Shown piece after piece: positions 1 through 8,819 of a DNA stretch of 64,000 nucleotides. The notes beneath the pieces are model-generated. The model saw nothing but the letters and a program-made list of their open reading frames with translations, was not told the DNA's origin and made no database searches. Numbering within the stretch: the first letter of the stretch is position 1; every line of letters starts with the position of its first letter. The position numbers were made by a program, and so were the translations under genes. This DNA is from Halogeometricum sp. S1BR25-6. Its GTDB lineage: Archaea; Halobacteriota; Halobacteria; Halobacteriales; Haloferacaceae. The stretch lies in NCBI RefSeq assembly GCF_031624495.1, contig NZ_JAMQOP010000001.1, forward strand, positions 1,488,001-1,552,000. The letters run 5' to 3'.

Positions 1-309
1 GATGGCGCCCGCGTTGTTGATCAGGATGTCCAGACCGCCGAACTCCTCGGCGGTGTCGGCTATCGCCGCCTCGACGGACTCCTCGTCGCGCACGTCCAAC
101 TCCTTCCAGATGGACTCGCCGCCGCGTTCGCGTATCTCCTCGGTCGTCTGCCGTATCGTCCCCGGGAGTTCGTCCCTCGGTTCGACGGTCTTTCCGGTCG
201 AGACCACCTTGACCCCCTTCTCGGCGAGTTCGAGGGCCAACGCCTTCCCGATTCCGCGACTCGTCCCCGTGATAAACGCTACACGTCCGTCGAGTTTACT
301 CCCGGCCAT
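1..309 (-). CDS. SDR family oxidoreductase, HSDL2-like (N-terminal part, runs off left edge)
   Basis: This is the first 103 residues of a short-chain dehydrogenase; the rest lies outside the window. The nucleotide-binding motif TGTSRGIGKA is at about residues 14-23 and the NNAGA motif is right at the window edge, giving the usual ~80-residue spacing of a Rossmann fold. The stretch KTVEPRDELPGTI after the second strand resembles hydroxysteroid-dehydrogenase-like protein 2 (HSDL2) more than classical fatty-acid SDRs. The substrate cannot be told from this fragment. The ATG at 309 is followed directly by the first beta strand, so the start is secure. It is divergent from tyrA across 155 nt. Confidence 0.85.
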   Translation of the reverse strand, partial: MAGSKLDGRVAFITGTSRGIGKALALELAEKGVKVVSTGKTVEPRDELPGTIRQTTEEIRERGGESIWKELDVRDEESVEAAIADTAEEFGGLDILINNAGAI

Positions 310-464
310 GGCTCTCCTACCGCGGCCGAGTACTTCACGTTTCCTCACGGAGTCGGCCGGAACCGCGAGTTCGACGGCCGGGGAGCGACGCGGCGCCCCT
401 GCGGCCGCGCGCACCGCCGCGTCACCGAACCCCTTTTGACCGCCCCGGCGCGTAGTCGGCGGCG

Positions 465-1265
465 ATGGAGGTACTGGTCGTCGGCGCGGGCGAGATGGGT
501 CGGTGGGCGGGCGCAACGCTCGCTCCCGAGTTCGACGTGGCGTACGCGGACCGCGACCCCGCGGCTGCGCGCGCCGCCGCGGCGACGACCCCCGACGCCC
601 GACCCGTCGCGCTCGACGGGTCGGAGACGTTCGACGCCGTCTGCCTCGCGGTGCCCATCTCGGCCGCCGCGGACGCCGTCGCCGACCACGCGCCGCGCGC
701 CGACCGCGCGGTGTTCGACGTGACGGGCGTGATGGCCGCCCCCGTCGCGGCGATGCGCGAGTCGGCATCGGAGCGAGAGCGACTCAGTCTTCACCCCCTC
801 TTCGCCGCGGCGAACGCCCCCGGAAACGTCGCCGCCGTCCGCGATGCTCCCGGTCCCGTCACGGACCGCGTCTGCGACGCCCTCGCCGCGGCCGGTAACC
901 GCGTCTTCGAGACGACGCCCGAAGAGCACGACGAGGCGATGGAGACCGTACAGGCGGGGGCGCACGCCGCCGTCCTCGCCTACGCGCTGGCGGCCGAGGA
1001 CGTGCGCGAGGAGTTCGCGACGCCGGTTTCGGAGGCGCTCTCGGCCCTCGCGGAGACGGTGACCGGCGGCAATCCGCGCGTCTACCGGGAGATTCAGGAG
1101 TCGTTCCCGGGCGCGGACCGCGTCGCCGACGCCGCCGCCGAACTCGCCGCGGCGGACGCGGAGACGTTCGAGCGACTGTACCGGGAGGCGAACGCGACGA
1201 ACGAACGCGCGAGTGCGGACGCGGACGCGAGCGACGACGGGACCGAGGAGAGCGACCCACCATGA
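465..1265 (+). CDS. tyrA: Prephenate/arogenate dehydrogenase
   Basis: It would oxidatively decarboxylate prephenate (or arogenate) to the tyrosine precursor with NAD(P)+ in the cytoplasm. The 266-residue protein opens with a dinucleotide-binding loop GAGEMG at residues 7-12. A conserved VFDVTGVMA and SLHPLFA segment follows in the middle, where TyrA proteins carry D-T/S-x-K and HPM(F/A)G-type motifs. The C-terminal 40 residues are acidic and look disordered. A TATA-like CCCTTTTGA near 431-439 lies about 27 nt before the ATG, suggesting a leaderless transcript. Its stop overlaps the next start (ATGA), so the two genes are probably co-transcribed. Chorismate mutase, the preceding pathway step, is 17 kb away. 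Confidence 0.88.
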   Translation: MEVLVVGAGEMGRWAGATLAPEFDVAYADRDPAAARAAAATTPDARPVALDGSETFDAVCLAVPISAAADAVADHAPRADRAVFDVTGVMAAPVAAMRESASERERLSLHPLFAAANAPGNVAAVRDAPGPVTDRVCDALAAAGNRVFETTPEEHDEAMETVQAGAHAAVLAYALAAEDVREEFATPVSEALSALAETVTGGNPRVYREIQESFPGADRVADAAAELAAADAETFERLYREANATNERASADADASDDGTEESDPP

Positions 1266-2701
1266 TAGATAGAGACGCCGTGCGGTCGAACGCGAAGTAC
1301 CTACGGAACGTCCGACCCGTCGACCCCGAGGAGATATGCGAGTACATCGAGGGGACGCCCCACCCCGCCGTCGTGCGCGAAACGCTTCGAGAGGAGGCGT
1401 TCGACCTCGGCATGGTCGAACGCGACGACGGAACGTTCGTCCCCGTCGACGACGACCCGGCGCCGTATCGAGAGTGGGCGCCGACCGAGTTCCCCGAGGC
1501 GCACGCCTTCCGGTTCGAGGACCTCCTCGTCGAACGCCACGGGGTCAACTGGCACCGCGGCGAGTCGGGCGACCGACTCCGCGAGGCGATTCGCCGCCTC
1601 AAGGAGGATTACTACTACCAGAACGACGTCGAGTACGACGCCGACGCCGCCCTCGGCTACGGCATCTACCACCTGCCCGACTACTACGCGGCGGTGGGCT
1701 ACGTCCTCGACGACCTGACGGAGAACGGCCTCCTCCCGCGGACGCTCCGCGTCCTCGACGTGGGCGCGGGCGCCGGCGGCCCCGCCCTCGGCCTGCACGA
1801 CTACCTGCCCGAGGACTCCCTCGTCGAATACCACGCCGTCGAACCCTCCGCCGCGGCCGACGTGCTCGAACAGATGCTGGAGGAGACGCGGTCGAACTTC
1901 GGGACCGAGGTTCACCGCGAGACGGCCGAGGCGTTCGACCCCGCTTCGGTACTGCCCGAGGACGAGGGGTTCGACCTCGTGCTGTTCGCCAATGTGCTCT
2001 CGGAACTCGACGACGCCGTCGCCGTCGCGGAGCGCTACCTGGATTTCGTCGCCGACGACGGGTCGTTCGTCGGCCTCGCGCCGGCGGACCTGAACACCAG
2101 CACGCACCTCCGCGAGGTGGAACGCGCCCTCGCGCCCGCCGACGGCGGCGCGACCGTCTACGCCCCTGCGCTCCGCCTGTGGCCCGGTCACGCCCCCTCC
2201 GACCGCGGGTGGTCGTTCGAGGCGGGCGCGGACGTCGCCGCGCCGGCGTTCCAGCGCCGACTCGACGAGGCGGGCGAGGAGACGGAGGGGCGGACGCCGG
2301 GCGACGGCACCTTCGCGAACGAGACGGTGCAGTTCTCCGCGACGATACTCCGCCGCGACGGAGAACGGCGCGTCGACGTGACCGCCGACGGGGACCGATA
2401 CGCCAAGATGGCCGAGATGGAGCAGCACGTCACGAACCGCATCGACCTCCTCGCGGTGAAACTCAGCGGCGACCTCTCGGCGGGCGAGGGGTCGAATCCG
2501 CTGTTCAAGGTCGGCGACGGCAGCGAGGCCGTCGAGCACTACGCCGTCCTGACCAAACGGGACGCCCTGAACGAGGCGGTCGCCCGCGCGGGCTACGGCG
2601 ACGTGCTCGCCTTCGAGAACGCCCTCTGTCTCTGGAACGGCGACGAGGGGGCGTACAACCTCGTCGTCGACGCGGAGACGGTGGTCGACCGGGTGGCCTA
2701 A
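1262..2701 (+). CDS. Class I SAM-dependent methyltransferase, Rsm22-like
   Basis: A 479-residue protein with a Rossmann-type SAM-binding motif VLDVGAGAGGPALG near residue 164, an acidic motif-II position (YHAVEPS) and a VLFANVLSEL segment. Size and order (long N-terminal helical part, methyltransferase core, C-terminal beta-rich domain) fit the Rsm22 family of ribosomal small-subunit-associated methyltransferases, known from mitochondria and found in archaea. I did not see the four-cysteine cluster described for yeast Rsm22. The start overlaps the tyrA stop by 4 nt, suggesting translational coupling. The methyltransferase call is firm; the Rsm22 assignment and an rRNA target are inference. 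Confidence 0.65.
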   Translation: MIDRDAVRSNAKYLRNVRPVDPEEICEYIEGTPHPAVVRETLREEAFDLGMVERDDGTFVPVDDDPAPYREWAPTEFPEAHAFRFEDLLVERHGVNWHRGESGDRLREAIRRLKEDYYYQNDVEYDADAALGYGIYHLPDYYAAVGYVLDDLTENGLLPRTLRVLDVGAGAGGPALGLHDYLPEDSLVEYHAVEPSAAADVLEQMLEETRSNFGTEVHRETAEAFDPASVLPEDEGFDLVLFANVLSELDDAVAVAERYLDFVADDGSFVGLAPADLNTSTHLREVERALAPADGGATVYAPALRLWPGHAPSDRGWSFEAGADVAAPAFQRRLDEAGEETEGRTPGDGTFANETVQFSATILRRDGERRVDVTADGDRYAKMAEMEQHVTNRIDLLAVKLSGDLSAGEGSNPLFKVGDGSEAVEHYAVLTKRDALNEAVARAGYGDVLAFENALCLWNGDEGAYNLVVDAETVVDRVA

Positions 2702-2771
2702 GCGCGTCTCTCGCCCGAACCGAATCCCCGACGAGCGGTAGACATTTGCGTGGTCCGCCGAACGGACGCGC

Positions 2772-3572
2772 ATGAGCGAGTCGCTCTCTCTCCTCTTGAC
2801 GAACGACGACGGCGTCGACAGCACCGGGTTTCGCGCGCTGTACGACGCCTTGGACGCCGTCGCCGACGTGACGGCCGTCGCGCCCGCGGACGACCAGAGC
2901 GCCGTCGGCCGGCAGTTATCGGCGGACGTGGACGTGGCCGAACACGAACTCGGCTACGTCGTGCACGGGACGCCCGCGGACTGCACCGTCGTCGGGTTGG
3001 AGGCGCTCTGTCCCGACGTGGACATGGTCGTCGCCGGGTGCAACAAGGGGGCGAACCTCGGCGCGTACGTCCTGGGTCGCTCGGGCACCGTCAGCGCCGC
3101 CGTCGAGGCGGCGTTCTTCGACGTGCCCGCCATCGCCGTCTCGATGTACGTCCCGCCGTCGGGCGACACGCCGTGGCGCGAGACGGCCGAGGACCCCGCG
3201 GACTACCGGCACGCGACGGCCGCGGCGGCGTACCTCGCCGACCGCGCCCCCGACGCGGGCGTCTTCGAGGAGGCGGAGTACCTGAACGTCAACGCGCCGA
3301 TGGCGACGCCCGACGACGAGGGCCGCGCGCCCATCGAGGTGACGACGCCGTCGACGCTGTACGAGATGACCGCGCGGCACGATGAGGACGGACGCGTCAC
3401 GCTTCACGACGGCGTCTGGGAGATGATGCGCAACGGCGACCTTCCGGACCCGGAGGGCACCGACCGCCGCGCCGTCGTCGAGGGGCGGGTGTCGGTGTCG
3501 CCGCTGACCGCGCCGCACACGACGATGCGACACGACGCGCTGGACACCCTGGCGGCCTCGTACCGGGACTGA
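2772..3572 (+). CDS. surE: 5'/3'-nucleotidase SurE
   Basis: SurE removes phosphate from nucleoside 5'- and 3'-monophosphates using a divalent metal. The 266-residue protein begins with the family signature LLTNDDGVDS, with D12 and D13 as metal ligands. S43 in APADDQSAVG and N91 in AGCNKGANLG complete the typical D-D-S-N set. GTPADC and GRSGTVSAAVEA are further family segments. Length matches the usual 250-270 residues. It lies 70 nt after the methyltransferase gene and converges with the sugar ABC transporter operon. Confidence 0.95.
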   Translation: MSESLSLLLTNDDGVDSTGFRALYDALDAVADVTAVAPADDQSAVGRQLSADVDVAEHELGYVVHGTPADCTVVGLEALCPDVDMVVAGCNKGANLGAYVLGRSGTVSAAVEAAFFDVPAIAVSMYVPPSGDTPWRETAEDPADYRHATAAAAYLADRAPDAGVFEEAEYLNVNAPMATPDDEGRAPIEVTTPSTLYEMTARHDEDGRVTLHDGVWEMMRNGDLPDPEGTDRRAVVEGRVSVSPLTAPHTTMRHDALDTLAASYRD

Positions 3573-3577
3573 AAAAA
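3572..3577 (-). terminator. Oligo-T terminator of the ABC transporter operon
   Basis: Six A on the plus strand, hence T6 for minus-strand transcripts, 28 nt beyond the stop of the ABC ATPase gene and overlapping the end of surE. T-runs after stop codons are the usual archaeal termination signal. Confidence 0.45.
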
Positions 3578-3604
3578 GCGGAGCCGACTGCGACCCGCCG
3601 CGAC

Positions 3605-4996
3605 TCAGCGCGCGTTGCTCTCGGAGGCGCTCGGACCGCTCTCCGTCCGACCGCCGCGTCCCGTCCGGCCGTCCTCCGCGTCGGCCTCCGTCGTCAGGCC
3701 GTGGACGATTGCCTCGCCCGTCTCGCCGTCGAACAGGTGGACCATCGTCCGGTCGAGAACCACCCGGACGTGCTGTCCCTCCGCGGCGTCCGTGTCCATG
3801 CCCGGAATCGGGGGCATGCTCATGAGGAGCGCCGAGTCGCCCATCCCCGCGTCGCCCCCGCCGGCCTCGGCGTCGCCGCCCGCCTCCGCCTCCGTCTCCG
3901 CCGCGTCCGTCTCGCCGTCCGCGACGGCGGGTCCGGTCGCGCCGGTTCCCGTGCTCGTTCCAGTCTCCTCGTCCGACCCGCCGGTCAAGTCGCCGAACTC
4001 GGTGTAGACGTAGATGTCGTCACCGACGGGTTCGAGCACCGTCGTCGTCACGTCGATGGGCGAGGACGGTTCGCCGTCCATGTCGGCGGCGTCCGCGGCG
4101 CCGACCGGTCCGCCGTCGTCCTCGATGTCGGACCCCTCTGCGAGGTAGATGTCCTCGGGTCGGACGCCGACGGTGACGTTCGTTCCCGAGTCGACGCCGT
4201 CGAGGACCCCCTCGTCGACGTCGACGGAGAACTCGTCCGTTTCGACGCCGTTCTCCGTCACGCGCCCGTCGAGGAAGTTCATCGACGGCGACCCGATGAA
4301 CCCCGCGACGAACTCGTTCGTCGGGCGGTAGTAGCAGGTCAGCGGCGCGGCGAACTGCTGGAGTTCCCCGCGGTTCATCACCGCGATGCGACTGGACATC
4401 GTCATCGCCTCCTCCTGGTTGTGCGTGACGTAGATGATGGTCGCGTCCAACTGCTTGTGGAGTTCCTGCAGTTTCGTCCGCATGTGGACGCGGAGTTTCG
4501 CGTCGAGGTTCGCCAGCGGTTCGTCCATCAGGAACACCTCGGGGTCGCGCACGATGGCGCGGGCGATGGCGACGCGCTGTCGCTGCCCGCCGGACATCTC
4601 GTCGGGCATCCGGTCGAGCATGCCGCTCATCTGGACGAGTTCGGCCGCCTCGTCGACGCGGCGGTCCACCTCCTCTTTCTCGAAGTCCCGCAGTCGGAGG
4701 CCGTACGAGATGTTGTCGTAGACGTCCATGTGCGGGAACAGCGCGATGTTCTGGAACACCATCGAGATGTCCCGGTCTTTCGGCGGCAGGTCCGACACCT
4801 CCCGGTCGTCGATGTAGAGGTTCCCCGAACTCGGTTCGGTGAGTCCGGCGACCATCTCGAGCGAGGTGGACTTGCCGCACCCCGAGGGGCCGACGAGCGT
4901 GACGAACTCGCCGTCCTTGATTTCGAGGTTCAGGTCGTCGACTGCCGTTACGTCCTCGTACTGTTTCGTGATGTTTTCGTAAGTTACGTCTCCCAT
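3605..4996 (-). CDS. Sugar ABC transporter ATP-binding protein (CUT1/MalK-UgpC type)
   Basis: This is the cytoplasmic ATPase of a sugar importer. Residues 36-44 form Walker A (GPSGCGKST). The Q-loop is FQNIALFPHM, the signature MSGGQRQR is at 134-141, Walker B VFLMDEP at 154-160, and the switch histidine is H192. A TOBE/MalK regulatory part follows from about residue 235. Oddly, residues about 340-390 are a low-complexity Thr/Gly/Ala/Glu/Asp insertion that splits the C-terminal beta domain, lengthening the protein to 463 residues against the usual ~370. The start is 4 nt after the stop of the preceding permease gene. It is the last gene of the operon. Confidence 0.95.
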   Translation of the reverse strand: MGDVTYENITKQYEDVTAVDDLNLEIKDGEFVTLVGPSGCGKSTSLEMVAGLTEPSSGNLYIDDREVSDLPPKDRDISMVFQNIALFPHMDVYDNISYGLRLRDFEKEEVDRRVDEAAELVQMSGMLDRMPDEMSGGQRQRVAIARAIVRDPEVFLMDEPLANLDAKLRVHMRTKLQELHKQLDATIIYVTHNQEEAMTMSSRIAVMNRGELQQFAAPLTCYYRPTNEFVAGFIGSPSMNFLDGRVTENGVETDEFSVDVDEGVLDGVDSGTNVTVGVRPEDIYLAEGSDIEDDGGPVGAADAADMDGEPSSPIDVTTTVLEPVGDDIYVYTEFGDLTGGSDEETGTSTGTGATGPAVADGETDAAETEAEAGGDAEAGGGDAGMGDSALLMSMPPIPGMDTDAAEGQHVRVVLDRTMVHLFDGETGEAIVHGLTTEADAEDGRTGRGGRTESGPSASESNAR

Positions 4997-5000
4997 TGTG

Positions 5001-5927
5001 TTACTCCTTGACGGCTCCGGCCGTCAGTCCGCTGACGATTTTCTCCTGTGCGACGACGACGAGGATGGCGATGGGGATGACCCCGAGGATGCTCGCCGCG
5101 GCCATGAGGTTGTACGACGTGGCGTAACGTCCCTGGTAGCTGAGCAGGCCCCAGACGATGGTCGCCCAGTTTTGGACCCGCCCGTCGGTCATCAGGAACG
5201 CGAAGAAGAACTCGTTGTAGACGCTGATGAACGTCAGCACGCCCGCCGTGGCGACGCCGGGCGCCGACAGCGGCATGATGACCTTGAACAGCGCGCCGAG
5301 TCGGGTGTTACCCTCGACGCGCGCGGCGTCCTCCAGGCCGTCCGGAATCTGGCTGTAGAACGTCGTGAGGATGAAGATGGACAGCGGCATGAACAGCGCC
5401 GTGTACGGCAGCACCATCGCTCCCGGCCCGTTGAACAGCATCGGACTGTTCACCGTGCCGATGCCGGGGAGGCTGAAGAACGTGATGTTCGCCGTGAACA
5501 ACTCGAACAGCGGCAGCAGGAACGCCGCCGGCGGGAAGTACGAGATGGCGAGGAAGATGAGCATGAGCGGTCGGCGGCCGGGGAACTCGAAGCGCCCGAA
5601 CGCGTAGCCCGCGAAACTCGCCAGCACCAGCACGACGGCCGTCGTGACGACGCCGATGATGAGGCTGTTGAGGATGTAGAGGTGGAACGGCACCTGCGTG
5701 AACACCGTCACGAACGCCTCGGGGTTGAACCCGTTCGGCAGCAGCCCCACGTCTATCATGTTCCCGCTCGGCGTCAGCGCCAGCACCGTCAGCCAGTAGA
5801 ACGGGAACAGCGTGGTGAACAGGAACACCCCGGTGAGGACGTAGAACAGCGCCTTGTACGTCCGCTCGGGGTTCGAGATGGACCGGCTGGCCCACCGCTG
5901 AATCGCGTTTCCGTCTTCGGTGCTCAT
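5001..5927 (-). CDS. Sugar ABC transporter permease (MalG type)
   Basis: A 308-residue inner permease with six hydrophobic segments. The EAA loop, which docks on the ATPase, is visible as LEDAARVEGNTRLGALFKVI followed by MPLSAPG. Family length is about 280-300. The first ~30 residues are a cytoplasmic tail. The stop of the MalF-type gene is one nucleotide ahead of its ATG and the ATPase gene follows after 4 nt, so the four genes form one tight operon. The substrate is probably an oligosaccharide or disaccharide, which is inference from the CUT1 family. Confidence 0.93.
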   Translation of the reverse strand: MSTEDGNAIQRWASRSISNPERTYKALFYVLTGVFLFTTLFPFYWLTVLALTPSGNMIDVGLLPNGFNPEAFVTVFTQVPFHLYILNSLIIGVVTTAVVLVLASFAGYAFGRFEFPGRRPLMLIFLAISYFPPAAFLLPLFELFTANITFFSLPGIGTVNSPMLFNGPGAMVLPYTALFMPLSIFILTTFYSQIPDGLEDAARVEGNTRLGALFKVIMPLSAPGVATAGVLTFISVYNEFFFAFLMTDGRVQNWATIVWGLLSYQGRYATSYNLMAAASILGVIPIAILVVVAQEKIVSGLTAGAVKE

Positions 5928-5928
5928 C

Positions 5929-6927
5929 TCAGATCCCCCCCGCGCCCTGCACGTCGGCGAACTTGACGATGTACACCGTCACCACCAGTCCGATGAGCGC
6001 CGCCGTGACGAACGCGACGGCGGCGGCGGCGGCGTACCGACTCGTGCTGAACGTCTGGACGACGAGACAGGACAGCGACGGCACCGTGTTGCACGAGGAC
6101 ACCGTCGTGATGAGACCGTAGACGCGCATCGCCCCGATGGTGCGGAACAGCATCGCCACGAGCACCGACGGGAGCACCAGCGGCAGCGTCACCGTCTTGA
6201 ACGCCTCGAACTTCGAGGCGCCCGACACCTTCGCCACGTCGTACAGCGAGCGGTCGACGCTCTGCAGACCGGCGAGGATGATGAGCGCCATGAACGCCGA
6301 CGTCTTCCACACGTCGGCGACGATGACGATGATGAGCGAGTCCACGCTGTTGGCCTGCGGCGTCGTCGAGAACAACCCCAACTGGTGGAGCGGTTCGACG
6401 AGGAAGCCGACCGTGGGCTGGAACAGCAGGTAGAAGATCATCCCCTGAATGACGATGGGGACGGCCCACGGGAGGATGATGGCGACGCGGACCCAGCGGC
6501 GCCCGCGGAAGTCCTGGTTCAGGATGAGCGCCTGCCCGAAGCCGATTATCGTCTCGAACAGGACGCTGACGACGGTGAAGATGAGCGTGACGGTGACGGC
6601 GCTGGTGAACGGTTGGGCCAAGTCGAGGAACGGCCGCGGGAGCGACGAGTTCAGTTCGCCCGTCAGGAGCATCACGTAGTTCGAGAACCCGACGAAGTCG
6701 CCTAGTCGCTCGGCGCCGTACAGCGAGTTGGCGTACAGCGACATCTGGAACGTCCGCGCCAGCGGCCAGAAGGCGATGACGGCGAAGATGAGGAGCGACG
6801 GCGCCAACAGCAGGTAGGCGAACTGCGTGTCGCTGAGGTTCTCCACCCAGCGCTGCCCGCTCTCGACGGGCGACAGCGAGGACCCGCTCTTCGACTGCGA
6901 CTGCGACCCGCCGGTTTCGGCCGACAT
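5929..6927 (-). CDS. Sugar ABC transporter permease (MalF type)
   Basis: A 332-residue partner permease. A Ser/Gln-rich cytoplasmic N-terminus (about 40 residues) precedes six membrane segments; the first, LLLAPSLLIFAVIAFW, is typical of the MalF/UgpA group. The EAA loop reads YDVAKVSGASKFEAFKTVTL followed by PLVLPS. It pairs with the MalG-type gene immediately downstream and is preceded by the binding-protein gene 6 nt upstream. Confidence 0.93.
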   Translation of the reverse strand: MSAETGGSQSQSKSGSSLSPVESGQRWVENLSDTQFAYLLLAPSLLIFAVIAFWPLARTFQMSLYANSLYGAERLGDFVGFSNYVMLLTGELNSSLPRPFLDLAQPFTSAVTVTLIFTVVSVLFETIIGFGQALILNQDFRGRRWVRVAIILPWAVPIVIQGMIFYLLFQPTVGFLVEPLHQLGLFSTTPQANSVDSLIIVIVADVWKTSAFMALIILAGLQSVDRSLYDVAKVSGASKFEAFKTVTLPLVLPSVLVAMLFRTIGAMRVYGLITTVSSCNTVPSLSCLVVQTFSTSRYAAAAAVAFVTAALIGLVVTVYIVKFADVQGAGGI

Positions 6928-6933
6928 CCGGGG

Positions 6934-8409
6934 TCACCGTCCTCCCGCCGCGATTCGCGACTGGCTTCGTGACTCTTCGTCTCGCTTCGAGGCGTTCTCT
7001 ATCTCGCGTATCTGCTGTGCTAACTGGTTCATCGCCCGTTGTGGTGCTTTGAGATCGGTGAAACTCGCGTTCGCCTGCTGCGCTATCTTCGACGATTCGG
7101 GGGGCCACGCGACGGTGACGGGTCGCGGGATGGAGTGCGCGATGGTGTACTTCAGCGTCTCCAGATACCGACCCATCACCGGCACCTGCTTCGCCCGCTG
7201 GGATTCGAACAGCGACCGGCGCGGCGGGAGGTACCCGAGCGTCTCGAACAGGAACAGTTGGAACCGCTCGTCGGTCATCGCCCGGAGCACCTCCTTCGCG
7301 GCCTCCGATTGCCCCGCGTTCGGGTTCAGCGCCATGTGCCACCCGCCGAGCGAGGAGACGGAGCCGCCGTAGCCGTCGAACTTGGCTTGCTCCTGCTTTA
7401 CGCCGTACGGGATGGGCATCACGCCGAGGTCCGTTCCGAACGCGTCCTCCGCGCCGCTGATGGCGATGGCGTAGGGCCAGTTGCGGTGCGTGACGGCGTT
7501 GCCCGCGGCGAACGGCTTGCGGGAGGACTCCTCCTCCCACTGGAGCACCGTCCGCGGGGCGATGTCGCCCGTCACCGATTCGAGGGCGTGGTTCGCGTCG
7601 CCGTCGATGAACGTCCGGACCATCCGCGAGGCCTTGACGACGGGGTCGGAGTCGACCGTGACCGGGCGCTCGCCGACCGGGCCGAACAGGTTCTTCTTCG
7701 GGCCGAAGTACGACCCGCCCCACGTGCCGGTGAACTCGCGGAAGTCACAGCAGGACAGTCCCGCGTAGGCCTTGCCCTGGAAGGTGAACCCGAGTCTCGT
7801 GTCGGACTGCTCCCGCGTCTTCTTTGTCACCTCCGAGAACTTCTGCCAGGAGATGGGGTTCGTCGCCCAGCCCTCCTGGTCCGGGCTGTACCCCGCCTCC
7901 TTCACCAGGTCCTTCCGGTAGAGCATGGTCCCCGTCGTCGGGAACAGCGGAACCGCGTGCAGGTCCCCCTGCGCGTTCGCCGCCGTCTCCCGGAACGTCT
8001 GGAAGTAGTTCGATTTGACCATCTCGGCGACGTCGGGCATCACCTCCGTGAGGTTCGCCAGTTGGTCCCGGACGATGAACGGAATCGTCCACCCGCTGTC
8101 CATCATCAGGAGCGACGGCTGTTCGAGGTTCGCCGACAGCCACCGGTTGTACTGCTGTTGGCGGGCGCCGGTCGAGGCCGTCCCGGCGATGATCTCTATC
8201 GAGATTTCGTCGGGCATCCCGACCTCTTTGAGCTTCTGTTCCACCTGACCGGAGATGTTCTTCAGGTCGGTGTTGGCCGCGATCTGAACGGTGTTCGGGT
8301 CCGACTGCGCCCGGGCGATACAGCCGGCGACGCTGGACGCCGCGACGGCGCTCCCGGCGCCGACGGCTTTCACGAACCGCCGCCGACTGACGCTCGTCTC
8401 GCGGGTCAT
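6934..8409 (-). CDS. Extracellular solute-binding protein, Tat-exported lipoprotein
   Basis: The substrate receptor of the sugar importer, 491 residues. I chose the ATG at 8409 because it places a twin-arginine motif SRRRFVK at residues 8-14, a short hydrophobic stretch, and a lipobox VAGC with C30 as the lipid anchor. That is the usual haloarchaeal form of a Tat lipoprotein. A longer in-frame start at 8487 would add 26 residues coded mostly by a short tandem repeat and push the signal inward. The mature part is a family-1 type binding protein. It is the first gene of the operon. Confidence 0.9.
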   Translation of the reverse strand: MTRETSVSRRRFVKAVGAGSAVAASSVAGCIARAQSDPNTVQIAANTDLKNISGQVEQKLKEVGMPDEISIEIIAGTASTGARQQQYNRWLSANLEQPSLLMMDSGWTIPFIVRDQLANLTEVMPDVAEMVKSNYFQTFRETAANAQGDLHAVPLFPTTGTMLYRKDLVKEAGYSPDQEGWATNPISWQKFSEVTKKTREQSDTRLGFTFQGKAYAGLSCCDFREFTGTWGGSYFGPKKNLFGPVGERPVTVDSDPVVKASRMVRTFIDGDANHALESVTGDIAPRTVLQWEEESSRKPFAAGNAVTHRNWPYAIAISGAEDAFGTDLGVMPIPYGVKQEQAKFDGYGGSVSSLGGWHMALNPNAGQSEAAKEVLRAMTDERFQLFLFETLGYLPPRRSLFESQRAKQVPVMGRYLETLKYTIAHSIPRPVTVAWPPESSKIAQQANASFTDLKAPQRAMNQLAQQIREIENASKRDEESRSQSRIAAGGR

Positions 8410-8410
8410 C

Positions 8411-8446
8411 GTGCAGTCCGTGCGGTTCGTGCGGTCCGTGCGGTCT
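8411..8446. repeat. Four imperfect 9-bp tandem repeats at the binding-protein start
   Basis: Four consecutive units of the form GTGCRGTYY (GTGCAGTCC, GTGCGGTTC, GTGCGGTCC, GTGCGGTCT) lie in the leader of the solute-binding protein gene, one base upstream of its ATG. Units 2-4 differ at one or two bases only. If transcribed they would be in the 5' UTR. Confidence 0.7.
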
Positions 8447-8819
8447 CGGTGCGACGCGCTCGGCGGCGACGGTTCACCGACGGTCACCCCTGTCTGACGC
8501 GCGCGAAACGCCGTTCGGCGGGCGCCTCGGACGCTCTATGACCCCGTTCGCGGTCCCGCAACTATCCGTCGTCTGAAACGACATGCGTAGGCCGAGAATC
8601 CATAATCAATAATTGCTTGTGGCCGACCAGAGTGAAATAAACGTTTGAGCGAAAGAAACGACGGGGGGGTCGACGACTCGTCGCGTCGCCCGTTCGTTGA
8701 TCGCCGCGTCTCCCGAGCAGAGAACGAGGAACGCCGCGAGACGGGGGTGAGCGGGCGTCAGCGGGCGTGTCTACGTCGAGAAGAGAGTAAGGCTGACGAC
8801 CGAACGGACTCGACGGGAG
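8447..8819. other. Intergenic region upstream of the sugar importer operon
   Basis: No gene seen. The promoter of the minus-strand importer operon must lie here. The only clearly AT-rich patch is ATAATCAATAATTG near 8601-8615, about 200 nt before the chosen start. That would give an unusually long 5' leader for a haloarchaeon. The left part (8640-8819) is the tail beyond the membrane-protein gene. Confidence 0.4.

Noticed and set aside
1301-2824. A 507-residue open frame on the minus strand
   Set aside because: Antisense to the Rsm22-like gene; a normal result of 70 per cent GC. No family motif.
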